64,000 nt of DNA from Flavobacterium hydrocarbonoxydans (GTDB lineage Bacteria; Bacteroidota; Bacteroidia; Flavobacteriales; Flavobacteriaceae): contig NZ_WSTB01000006.1 of the NCBI RefSeq assembly GCF_009789235.1, positions 62,001-126,000 on the forward strand, in the 5' to 3' direction. Shown here in pieces: positions 55,681 to 63,215 of this stretch (within the stretch, counting starts at the first letter, position 1; the number at the start of each line of letters is the position of its first letter). Below the pieces are notes generated by a model. That model did not search any database, was not told the DNA's origin, and worked only from the letters and a program-made list of their open reading frames with translations. A program made the translations under genes and the position numbers.

Positions 55681-57289
55681 CAGAGAATAACCCATCAAAA
55701 TTTTGATGGGTTTTTTGTTTTTTATTACCTCTCTCAATACCTGTAAATGTTGAGACTAAGCCAAAAATAGAGTTTACTCTTCCAGTTAGATATTCCCTGT
55801 TTTCAGCCCTAATTGACAATCCTTCTGGAAATACTAAATTCTGGATTCTTATTTTACTGTCAATATCTCCATCTCTCCAGTATTTATTGATATTTGTAAC
55901 CTTTTCGATCACTTTATCAATATGTCTGCTGTGGTTAGATATTATTTTTTTATTCGATGCAATCTGAAGATCAACATCCTTTAATTCCATGTCAAACTGA
56001 AGTGAGTATCTATTGTATTTTTCATCCCCAAAATTCGGATTGTCAAAATAGCGTTTATCCAAATTTTCAATTTTCGATTCTAAATCTTTTTTCCTAGCAA
56101 GCAGACCTTCCATCTCTTCCCTGCCTTCATTTTCCACAATCTCAAAAAGTTTATTCAGCTGAAATTTAAAAGCTTCTACAAATTGAGAGCTTAAGGTATA
56201 TCTTGATAACAGTTTTTCAAATGAATCATTCAATCCTTCCGTTTTTGAATGTGAGGTGGTCAATGCATTAAAACTGGCATTTCTGCATCTCTGGCATTTA
56301 TAGTAATGCGCATTCTTTTTTCTTACCACATAACTTGTCAGAAGGCTTCCACATTCGCATCTTAAAAACCCTGTCAGTGGTCTAAACTCATTGATCTTGC
56401 TTTTAGAGTATTCTTTTACTGGCACTTTACTTTCGGAGAGCATCGCGTAAATTTTCAGGAAATCCTCCTGACTCACTAAACCTGTCCAATTTCCTTTCAC
56501 TGGCTCTTCAAGCAGTGCATTGACAGATATTCCACAGTAAAATGGGTTTCTCCACATTGAGCCGAGTGATTGTTTTGTAATATTTAAATTCAGCTTTTCT
56601 AGTTTCTCTCTGATTACAAAATCTCTCTCTCCTGCGAGCTTCCATTTCCAAGCTTTTTTTAAAATCTCTCCCTCCAGATTGATCGTGATAGACTGCTTTT
56701 CCTGCATTAAGGAATAATCTCCAACCTTCTTTCCTCTCATGGTGTAACCTCTGGGGGCTTTGCCAAGCCAGTTTCCTGATCTGAGCAGTGCTTTCATGCC
56801 TGGAATTGTTTTTTCAAGCCTGTCCATGTTTTCTCTTCTGGCATCTAAAAGCTTGCTGTAAATATCAAGTTTGCTGTATTCATCATTAGTGCAGAGACCT
56901 GAAGAAGTTTCAATTAAATGCACGCCTAGTTTATCCACCAGTTCATGAACAATACTAATAGCGTTGCCACCGGTTCTGGAAAACCTGCTGATAAATTTGA
57001 TCGCGATTGCAAAAGGTTTCTGCTTTGCGCTTTTAACCTCTTCTAATAATCTTGTAAACTCTTTTCTGGTAAAATCCCCCGATGCACTTTCGTAAGTGCC
57101 TCCAAGAATATTTTTAAGTGTATATCCATTTTTAGAAGCAAATTGTATTATTTCTATACGCTGTTCTTCAAGGCTGTTGTTTACCAGCTGTAATTTAGAA
57201 CTTACTCTAGTATAACCCCAGATTTCTTTTACCTCAGCTCTTTGGGCTAATTTCTCTTTTTGAAATTTTTTAAAACTTTCAATTCCCAT
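55640..57289 (-). CDS. Large serine recombinase (integrase), ends inside the tRNA
   Basis: 549 residues. Resolvase catalytic domain (about 22-165) with catalytic Ser in WGYTRVSSKLQ (Ser30), recombinase domain (about 190-300), zinc ribbon (LRCECGSLLTS..YYKCQRCRN near 311-337) and a coiled coil. The last 13 residues (VAGTGLEPVTFGL) are the antisense reading of the tRNA 3' half, and the stop codon is formed from bases 55640-55642, opposite the anticodon. So the gene end depends on the integration site, and the original C-terminus of the free element may differ. It probably integrates and excises the island. Confidence 0.9.
   Translation of the reverse strand: MGIESFKKFQKEKLAQRAEVKEIWGYTRVSSKLQLVNNSLEEQRIEIIQFASKNGYTLKNILGGTYESASGDFTRKEFTRLLEEVKSAKQKPFAIAIKFISRFSRTGGNAISIVHELVDKLGVHLIETSSGLCTNDEYSKLDIYSKLLDARRENMDRLEKTIPGMKALLRSGNWLGKAPRGYTMRGKKVGDYSLMQEKQSITINLEGEILKKAWKWKLAGERDFVIREKLEKLNLNITKQSLGSMWRNPFYCGISVNALLEEPVKGNWTGLVSQEDFLKIYAMLSESKVPVKEYSKSKINEFRPLTGFLRCECGSLLTSYVVRKKNAHYYKCQRCRNASFNALTTSHSKTEGLNDSFEKLLSRYTLSSQFVEAFKFQLNKLFEIVENEGREEMEGLLARKKDLESKIENLDKRYFDNPNFGDEKYNRYSLQFDMELKDVDLQIASNKKIISNHSRHIDKVIEKVTNINKYWRDGDIDSKIRIQNLVFPEGLSIRAENREYLTGRVNSIFGLVSTFTGIERGNKKQKTHQNFDGLFSVAGTGLEPVTFGL
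55689..55717 (+). terminator. Terminator of the initiator tRNA
   Basis: AACCCATCAAAATTTTGATGGGTT with a T run begins 9 bases after the tRNA. It overlaps the 3' end of the recombinase coding region, where it encodes part of KTHQNFDGLF on the other strand. Confidence 0.8.
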
Positions 57290-57293
57290 AATT

Positions 57294-57581
57294 TTACGTT
57301 TTAAAATTATAAACTATCATCGCTAATTGAAATAAGCTTTCAATTATTTCATTTCCATCTGATTCTGAAATTTCTTCAAAACCTCTACATCTTCTTAATT
57401 CTTCAATTGTTAATTTCCCTTCATTCGTTTTGGGCTTTTTTTCTGCATCATAAACAATCCTTTCTCTTTCATCAAACCTACCCCCCTGTTTTTCAATTTG
57501 TAAATTTACAAAAGTTTTTCCTCGGGTGATTCTTCTCTTCTCATCCGTTGCTCCGTTTTTCATTATAAAATTCCTCTTCAT
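57294..57581 (-). CDS. Hypothetical protein, 95 aa, upstream of the recombinase
   Basis: Stop lies 4 bases before the recombinase start, so the two form one unit. The product is strongly charged, with an Arg/Lys/Glu-rich first half and LTIEELRRCRGFEEISESDGNEIIESLFQLAMIVYNF in the second, which looks helical. No domain is recognised. It could be an accessory factor such as an excisionase or directionality factor, but nothing in the sequence shows that. Met7 (57563) is an alternative start because the first ATG abuts the terminator at 57583-57610. Confidence 0.55.
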   Translation of the reverse strand: MKRNFIMKNGATDEKRRITRGKTFVNLQIEKQGGRFDERERIVYDAEKKPKTNEGKLTIEELRRCRGFEEISESDGNEIIESLFQLAMIVYNFKT

Positions 57582-57582
57582 T

Positions 57583-57610
57583 AAAAAAAGACCATCACTG
57601 GTCTTTTTTG
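57583..57610 (-). terminator. Intrinsic terminator upstream of the recombinase operon
   Basis: AAAAAAGACC and GGTCTTTTTT around ATCACT; it reads as a terminator on the minus strand and ends the region that starts at the -7 element 57767-57774. Placed directly before a start codon, it may act as an attenuator. Confidence 0.7.
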
Positions 57611-57766
57611 TTCAACAATCACTCTGCGCTATAAATTTAAAACACTTTTTTTAATTTATCCCGTTCAAAATATGGTGGGGATATTTGTAAAGATATGAGT
57701 TAATCTTCTGGCTTTGATAAGTAAAATATACCTGTGAAAGCCCTAGAACGTTCTTTTAAATCCAAG

Positions 57767-57774
57767 CAAAGATA
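57767..57774 (-). promoter_or_regulatory. -7 promoter element (minus strand)
   Basis: On the minus strand TATCTTTG fits TAnnTTTG. Transcription would run from about 57760 through about 150 bases without a gene into the terminator at 57583-57610. No good -33 element is seen at the right distance. Confidence 0.4.
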
Positions 57775-57827
57775 AAACTCTCTCGTCTTATTGTCATGGA
57801 CATAATATGTACATGAAACGTTTTTTG

Positions 57828-58184
57828 CTATTTAGAATCAACTATAGTTCCATCTTTCCGGCAGTGGTATAGATCACTAATTTCGTTTATAAGTTCAAAT
57901 TCATCAATCGGGAATAACTGAAGTGCAACCCCTATTATTAGCCCGACATCAATATTCTGGTTTTGAATTGTTGGAGGAACTTCTGCGCTATCCCTGTCTA
58001 AAGCGATTATGCAGAGCTTCATCAGATTCCTTATAATGGAAACAAGTTCATAATAATCGTATATCCTGATCTCTGCGTTATACATTCCTCTTTTATCCTC
58101 GGCTGGTTTCAGAGTATTAAGCAGTCTTTCGCTTAACACTCCGATTTTTTCCAATTTTCTAATTTCATCTGTCTCCATACCCAT
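57828..58184 (-). CDS. Hypothetical helical protein, 118 aa
   Basis: Not recognised. 118 residues, largely helical, with YDYYELVSIIRNLMKLCIIALDRDS near 43-67, a pattern seen in small HEPN-like helical bundles, but the diagnostic RxxxxH motif is absent. It is the last gene of a minus-strand run (with 58209-59825 and 59861-60430), whose genes are 24-35 bases apart, so it is probably co-transcribed with them. Function unknown. Confidence 0.6.
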   Translation of the reverse strand: MGMETDEIRKLEKIGVLSERLLNTLKPAEDKRGMYNAEIRIYDYYELVSIIRNLMKLCIIALDRDSAEVPPTIQNQNIDVGLIIGVALQLFPIDEFELINEISDLYHCRKDGTIVDSK

Positions 58185-58208
58185 TATTCTTAAATTAATT
58201 TTACCAAA

Positions 58209-59825
58209 TCAGTCCTGCTCATAAATTTTTAAAAGCCCGCCTTCAATTACCAGTTTATGAAGTTCGTTGCTAAGCTTTGTGACAATCATTTCCATCTGAG
58301 AAACCTTTTCCGCGTCAAGCCTTGTTAATCCATGCGAAACAGTTCTATTTGCATCCAGATAAGGAAATATTTCTGTCCAGAACGTCTCAAGTAAATAATT
58401 GTACTTTTTAATATCATTATCCGCGTAAATGCATAAATTCCACAATGTCTTGCTTGACAAATAATTGGGCATATAATAGGTTTTTACGAAAATATAGGTT
58501 CTGCAGAACGAAAGAAAAAACTGTGCGAATAAACAACCCAACCCACAGTAGTTTTCCTCATTGTTGCGGGCTGTTGCAGAAAACTGTTCCGCACATTTTT
58601 CTAACGATTTATAAAAAATGTGAAGATCACCGTAATAAGGTTTGTGCGGTTCTTCCCAGTGAAATTCTGGATGATACTCATTTGATGAATAAATCAGATA
58701 ATTTTCTTTTATGACTTTCTCAAAAAAACTCTGATGCTCATAGAGGTTATTCTGTATCCAATAACGACTGTGGCTGATCATAACCAAATTACATTTCCCG
58801 CCTATCTTGTTTTTTAAACAATTGGTAATTGCTTTTAATTTTTCATTACCTGCATTTTCGGCAATAAGCAACAGATAATAAATTATTTTATCATTGCTGG
58901 TTGTCTCATGAAACAGATAAATCTGTTCTGGTTCTGCCCTTTGCAAAATTATTTGAACAGCGGTATCAAGCACTGTAATCGCAGGCTTATTATCAATCTC
59001 GCACAAAACTTCTTTTTTATCTGTATATTCTTTTTTTATGAGTTTTTTCAGTTCACTCAATCTGTCTCCAATAAGATCGCAGAGATTTTCTTCAGCTTCA
59101 CCGACAGCCTTAAACATTTCATTACGATACAATGCCTCATCATCGCTGGAAGCTTCCTTCGCCTGCTCAAACAGATCGGTAAGAAAATATCTTCCTTTGG
59201 AGCTTTTTACAAAGTATCTTTGAATAGCAGGAATGTATGCCGAGAGACTTGTGATTCTCTCATTTATACTCACAGAAACAGATTTACTTCCTAAGTAAAG
59301 TTCCTCCAAGTATTGGAGATCATATTCAATAAGCCTTGAATAAGAAGTAAAAATAGCGTTTGAAGCACTTTCTGAAATGAGATTTTTTATCTGCCATTTA
59401 TGAAGCTCATGATCGTGATAAAAATTATTTTCGTAATCATTAAATCTTTTCTTGTATTTTTTCCATTCCCATTGTGTGAAAATTGAGTTATCAAATTCTT
59501 TATTCTCGTAGATTATAGCAGACTGGCGACAATAAAATCCAATAAAAGGATCGCCTAAAGAGTAATAATGATGAAGCTTTGAAGAAAAGATAAAATATAC
59601 GGTGATCTGAAAGTTTTCTTTAACTTTTCTCACCCATTTACTCTGTTGGAGTTTCTGCACATCCATACTGCTGTCCAGATTCACGATAAGATTTGAGAAT
59701 GCTGATGAGCTGTCTCTGGTAAAAAACAGCTGGATAATATTATACTTATTTATCAGCTCTCTGAGAATATTCTCCAAATACTCATTTTCCAGTTCCGGAA
59801 ATGTAATTTTTTCTAGAGTTTTCAT
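58209..59825 (-). CDS. Hypothetical protein, 538 aa
   Basis: Not recognised. No signal peptide or membrane span. The first 130 residues have an alternating strand/helix pattern with FSNLIVNLDSSMDVQKLQ and ITVYFIFSSKLHHYYSLGDPFIGFYC, which could be a nucleotidyltransferase-like or a small alpha/beta domain. The middle (about 180-270) is helical and acidic, and the end (about 410-500) is helical with several Cys. The gene sits between two other unknown genes in one apparent operon, divergent from an XRE regulator. A role in mobile-element maintenance or defence is possible, but not shown. Confidence 0.65.
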   Translation of the reverse strand: MKTLEKITFPELENEYLENILRELINKYNIIQLFFTRDSSSAFSNLIVNLDSSMDVQKLQQSKWVRKVKENFQITVYFIFSSKLHHYYSLGDPFIGFYCRQSAIIYENKEFDNSIFTQWEWKKYKKRFNDYENNFYHDHELHKWQIKNLISESASNAIFTSYSRLIEYDLQYLEELYLGSKSVSVSINERITSLSAYIPAIQRYFVKSSKGRYFLTDLFEQAKEASSDDEALYRNEMFKAVGEAEENLCDLIGDRLSELKKLIKKEYTDKKEVLCEIDNKPAITVLDTAVQIILQRAEPEQIYLFHETTSNDKIIYYLLLIAENAGNEKLKAITNCLKNKIGGKCNLVMISHSRYWIQNNLYEHQSFFEKVIKENYLIYSSNEYHPEFHWEEPHKPYYGDLHIFYKSLEKCAEQFSATARNNEENYCGLGCLFAQFFLSFCRTYIFVKTYYMPNYLSSKTLWNLCIYADNDIKKYNYLLETFWTEIFPYLDANRTVSHGLTRLDAEKVSQMEMIVTKLSNELHKLVIEGGLLKIYEQD

Positions 59826-59860
59826 AGTGTGTTTTTTTTGAAGTTTTTATAAAGGTTGTT

Positions 59861-60430
59861 TTATTCGACAGGGGATAAAATATCCTCCGACAGCTTCTCT
59901 TTTTTAATCTTTTCAATACCTCTTTCCATGATAAGCTGTCCTGCATCCAGCATTTTGACTAAATAGACATAAGGAGTTATGATATCATAATCCGATTCTA
60001 CTGCACGTGGAGATAATGAAAGATGCACGATTTCGCAGAGAAAGAATTCAAACTGCTCTAATGATTTCTCTTCAAATGCCTTTCGAAACACCTTAAAAGG
60101 ATTTTTATACTCTTCTTTACTTAGTGAAGCCAGATGAACTATTGAACTGTAGTTGCCCGAACCCTTCACCTGCCATTTCCTGCTTTTTCTTTTAAGACAG
60201 TTGCAAACTTTGATAAACGAGTTTAAAGCAGTATAAATCACAAAAACATGGCAAGGGTTATCCTGCTTATAAATCTTCCTCCTGTAGCCGTGGATTGCTA
60301 CATCGCTTAAAATCTGTTTATACTCATCTAGGTGGGAGAAATCAAAAAAAACATGCAGAGCATCATATGGATTTCCTGCCTCATAAGCTGACCAAAAATT
60401 AGTTCCAAAGGATATTTTATTCTTTTTCAT
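59861..60430 (-). CDS. Hypothetical protein, 189 aa
   Basis: Not recognised. First gene of a three-gene minus-strand run. Cytoplasmic, mixed, with Tyr/Phe-rich helices (HVFFDFSHLDEYKQILSDVAIHGYRRKIYK near 27-56) and a C-terminal charged helix. It faces the XRE regulator gene across 179 bases of shared upstream DNA, so it is the likeliest target of that regulator. Confidence 0.6.
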   Translation of the reverse strand: MKKNKISFGTNFWSAYEAGNPYDALHVFFDFSHLDEYKQILSDVAIHGYRRKIYKQDNPCHVFVIYTALNSFIKVCNCLKRKSRKWQVKGSGNYSSIVHLASLSKEEYKNPFKVFRKAFEEKSLEQFEFFLCEIVHLSLSPRAVESDYDIITPYVYLVKMLDAGQLIMERGIEKIKKEKLSEDILSPVE

Positions 60431-60515
60431 AGCGGAAATATTTAGAATTCGAAGCGAAGTTCCTGCCTTTCAAAAGGATAAACTATTCCATAAATGGATA
60501 TAATATCTGACAAAA

Positions 60516-60537
60516 GGGATATTTTACGGGATATTTT
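60516..60537. promoter_or_regulatory. Direct repeats, candidate regulator binding site
   Basis: GGGATATTTT occurs twice at 60516-60525 and 60528-60537, with 12-base spacing (about one helix turn). It lies between the divergent 189-aa and XRE genes, a plausible operator. Adjacent TATCTTTG (60577-60584) is a -7 element for the regulator. Confidence 0.4.
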
Positions 60538-60576
60538 TTTATCTTTGAAATTCAGATTTTTTAATCCCCATGGCTT

Positions 60577-60584
60577 TATCTTTG
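60577..60584 (+). promoter_or_regulatory. -7 promoter element of the XRE regulator gene
   Basis: TATCTTTG fits TAnnTTTG, 25 bases before the ATG at 60610. Confidence 0.5.
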
Positions 60585-60609
60585 AGCCTTCAGAAAATTG
60601 ATAATCATT

Positions 60610-61014
60610 ATGGAACAGAAAATACATCAGGGAAGAAACGTAAAACGTTTCAGAGAAATGCTTAATATAAAGCAGGAGGCATTAGCTTATGATCTGGGAG
60701 ATGACTGGAATCAGAAGAAAATTTCTATGCTTGAGCAGAAAGATGTAATTGAAGATAATCTTCTTAGACAAATCTCAACAGTTCTAAAAATTCCAGTTGA
60801 AGCTTTTCAGAATTTTGATGAGGAGCAGGCAATAAATATTATTTCAAATACATTTGATAATGGAGCTTTCTTAAATACGGGTCATAGTCCTACATTTAAT
60901 GTTAATCCAATTGACAAATTGATTCAGCTTCATGAAGAAAAAATTGTTTTATACGAGCGTATGCTGAAAGAGAAAGATGAAATGATAGCAAGACTTGAGC
61001 AATTAATTAAATAA
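60610..61014 (+). CDS. XRE-type helix-turn-helix regulator
   Basis: 134 residues from the ATG at 60610. An earlier TTG frame start (60598) only adds MIII and is not needed. HTH near 6-60 (GRNVKRFREMLNIKQEALAYDLGDDWNQKKISMLEQKDVIEDNLLRQISTVLKIPVEAF), then a linker and a C-terminal coiled coil (IDKLIQLHEEKIVLYERMLKEKDEMIARLEQLIK), probably for dimerisation. Divergent from the three-gene run of unknown genes, so it most likely controls it and itself. The terminator at 61064-61095 follows. Confidence 0.85.
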   Translation: MEQKIHQGRNVKRFREMLNIKQEALAYDLGDDWNQKKISMLEQKDVIEDNLLRQISTVLKIPVEAFQNFDEEQAINIISNTFDNGAFLNTGHSPTFNVNPIDKLIQLHEEKIVLYERMLKEKDEMIARLEQLIK

Positions 61015-61063
61015 TTTATAGAAAATTATTGATATATAGAACTTTATAAAAATGCATTAATTC

Positions 61064-61095
61064 ATAAAAAAAGAGACTTTTGAGTCTCTTTTTTG
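61064..61095. terminator. Bidirectional terminator after the XRE gene
   Basis: AAAAAAGAGACT and AGTCTCTTTTTT around TTTG, between convergent genes. Confidence 0.85.
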
Positions 61096-61106
61096 TTTTG
61101 GAAGTA

Positions 61107-61640
61107 TTACAGCCTTTGCCATATCGATATGAAATAAGTTTTTTTATAATCTTTTAGTTGAGTAATGCATTTCCAACCAATAATATCTTCTAATATTTTA
61201 GCTAAAGCTTTGTTCCAAGCAAGATCTTCTGGCTTTGGATAAATAAAACCGATAACATATTTTTCTCCTTCAAAATCTACAGAGTCTAATTTTCTAAAAT
61301 CTTTAAACAATCCGACACTGTTATTACCAAAATAAAAATTTAAGTTTCTTGGAGTTTTGGCAGATTGACTTATAACTAAAGCTTTCAATTCTACTAATAT
61401 TTTTTTCTTTGATAAAAGAGTAACTTGAAAATCTATATTATAGCCTTTTCCGTCAGTTTTCTTTATTAAAAATTCTCTTTTATAATCAATAATTTTTCTC
61501 TTTGAACATAATTCCTCCAAAATAAAAATCATTTCAGCTTTGAACCAACCTTCAATTCTAGAATCTACTTTAGAAAATAATTCAAGATAGTTTGACTTCG
61601 ATTCAAAATGGCTTTTAATTTCTGATATAATTGTTTTCAT
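61107..61640 (-). CDS. PD-(D/E)xK nuclease-like protein, 177 aa
   Basis: No signal or membrane span. GYNIDFQVTLLSKKKILVELKALV places Asp70 thirteen residues before Glu84-x-Lys86, the D...ExK arrangement of PD-(D/E)xK nucleases. Arg/Lys-rich residues 48-62 sit before it. Not assigned to a family. It is encoded inside the island, close to another gene with the same signature. It may be a restriction or defence nuclease; activity is unproven. Confidence 0.55.
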   Translation of the reverse strand: MKTIISEIKSHFESKSNYLELFSKVDSRIEGWFKAEMIFILEELCSKRKIIDYKREFLIKKTDGKGYNIDFQVTLLSKKKILVELKALVISQSAKTPRNLNFYFGNNSVGLFKDFRKLDSVDFEGEKYVIGFIYPKPEDLAWNKALAKILEDIIGWKCITQLKDYKKTYFISIWQRL

Positions 61641-61713
61641 CTAAAAATATTCTTCAAAATTAAAACGGGGGCGAATCACAAACCACAATAAATCAAATAA
61701 GAAATTTAGGGAT

Positions 61714-62895
61714 TTATTTTATTGTTATTTTCATCTTTTCAAATTGACTAATTGAATCATCAATTAACCATTTTAAAGAAACAAATTCAGTACAAGAACG
61801 AAAAAAATAATGATCAGAAATTTTTATTCCAGCAGAACTTCCATTCTCTTGTGACTGTATAGTAAAGATATATCGATCATTATCCGAATGAATTAAATCA
61901 TAATTTTTAAAGGAGCAGTAATTTTCCACTTCTTCCAAATCAATGATTATCAATATGATAAAGCTACCACTAATAAAGTCCAAATAATCATTAGAATCTA
62001 AAATACTCAAAGAAAAAGGGTAGTATCCTTGACCCGAAAATTTGTATTGATTCAAAGAAATCATTATTGGATTCTTTAAATGTTTAAAATTTTCTTCCAT
62101 GAACTTTTCTTCAAATTCTCTCGAAACAAAATAATAAGTTCCTTTTTCAACTTCGAAAGTAGCGTTTTTAGTTTCTTTTGAAGATATAATTAATTTATTT
62201 AACTCTTCAATATAATTTACTTCATCACTATTCAAATCAACACGTATTGTTTCTCCCTGAATTCCATAAAGGTTGTCAGTTTTATCGGTTTCTAAATACT
62301 TAACAATTTTATCGGCATTTTCTTTCTGCCTAGGAATTCTTGAATTTTCTAATTTACTTGATTTAACTTCAATAAGATTAAAACCACCTGGATAAACTAC
62401 TGCTAAATCACAATATTTCAGAACACTAGTAATATCATTGAAAACTGCAATCATTCCTTCCTTGTAAATTTTTTTAAAGACTTCTATTTCTTTTTTTAGA
62501 CCTATCTTCTCTGAAATAAAACCTGCAGACTCTTTAAAGTTTTGTGGCTTAATATCTAGTTTGCTGATAAAAGTAAAAGCTACTGCATCCCCAATACTAC
62601 GATAAACATCTATCACAAATCTTATCTCTTCAAGCTTATTTTCTAAAAATTTAATTTTAGCTTTTATTTTAATAGATTCTTCTTTCGTTAATTTTTGAGA
62701 AGGATTTTTTCTAAGAATATTTAAATCTTTTTTTTCAGATTTTTTATCTCGTACTTTATTTTCTAAGGATATGATTTTTTTAATAATATTTAATTGCACA
62801 AGCTTCCAAACTTCTGCATTTAAATATGGTTCTTTACTAGCAAATTTTACTTGATCTAAAAGCTTCTTGAGAGTATTTCGATGGTATCTTATCAT
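61714..62895 (-). CDS. PD-(D/E)xK domain protein, 393 aa
   Basis: The first 100 residues are a basic helical region (EKKDLNILRKNPSQKLTKEESIKIKAKIKFLENKLEE, coiled coil). Then comes a nuclease-like core: LKYCDLAVVYPGGFNLIEVKSSK gives Asp163 and Glu176-x-Lys178, the D...ExK pattern. The C-terminal half (about 200-393) has no motif I know. The likely role is a sequence- or structure-specific nuclease of the island; it could also be a viral-DNA sensor with an inactive core. Gap to the next gene is 73 bases. Confidence 0.55.
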   Translation of the reverse strand: MIRYHRNTLKKLLDQVKFASKEPYLNAEVWKLVQLNIIKKIISLENKVRDKKSEKKDLNILRKNPSQKLTKEESIKIKAKIKFLENKLEEIRFVIDVYRSIGDAVAFTFISKLDIKPQNFKESAGFISEKIGLKKEIEVFKKIYKEGMIAVFNDITSVLKYCDLAVVYPGGFNLIEVKSSKLENSRIPRQKENADKIVKYLETDKTDNLYGIQGETIRVDLNSDEVNYIEELNKLIISSKETKNATFEVEKGTYYFVSREFEEKFMEENFKHLKNPIMISLNQYKFSGQGYYPFSLSILDSNDYLDFISGSFIILIIIDLEEVENYCSFKNYDLIHSDNDRYIFTIQSQENGSSAGIKISDHYFFRSCTEFVSLKWLIDDSISQFEKMKITIK

Positions 62896-63215
62896 AATTA
62901 ATTGTATTAATTTATATGAATAAATTTCACTTTCTCCAGTATTAATTGAATAAGAATGTAAATTGATTTTGCATATTGAGCGTAATAGCGAAATGCTTAC
63001 AATACCGATACGTTTAATTTTCTTGTATGCCGACTAACTTTCCATCTTCAAATTCACTATCCAAATCCGAAATGAATTTATAATCTTATTAAAAACCTTC
63101 TTAAGTTCTAGTTTAACATTTCTTCATCTCGATGTTACACGCTACAGAACATGATAAAAAAGATAATACGATTGATTTTTCAAATAAGGTTCAAAGACAT
63201 GCTAAGACAAATTGC
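62896..63215. other. Gene-free stretch with a possible coding remnant
   Basis: 320 bases without a full ORF. On the minus strand the frame 63014-63085 reads DYKFISDLDSEFEDGKLV then GIQEN and stop, but a stop codon sits just before it and no start is available. The preceding bases in another frame read KLELKKVFNK. This looks like the C-terminal end of a decayed gene with a frameshift, but it is too short to be sure. Confidence 0.3.

Noticed and set aside
60598..60609. Upstream TTG start of the XRE gene
   Set aside because: Adds only four residues (MIII); the ATG at 60610 is better placed after the -7 element.
60442..60627. 61-codon ORF on the minus strand
   Set aside because: Covers the operator-like repeats and the start of the XRE gene; no domain.
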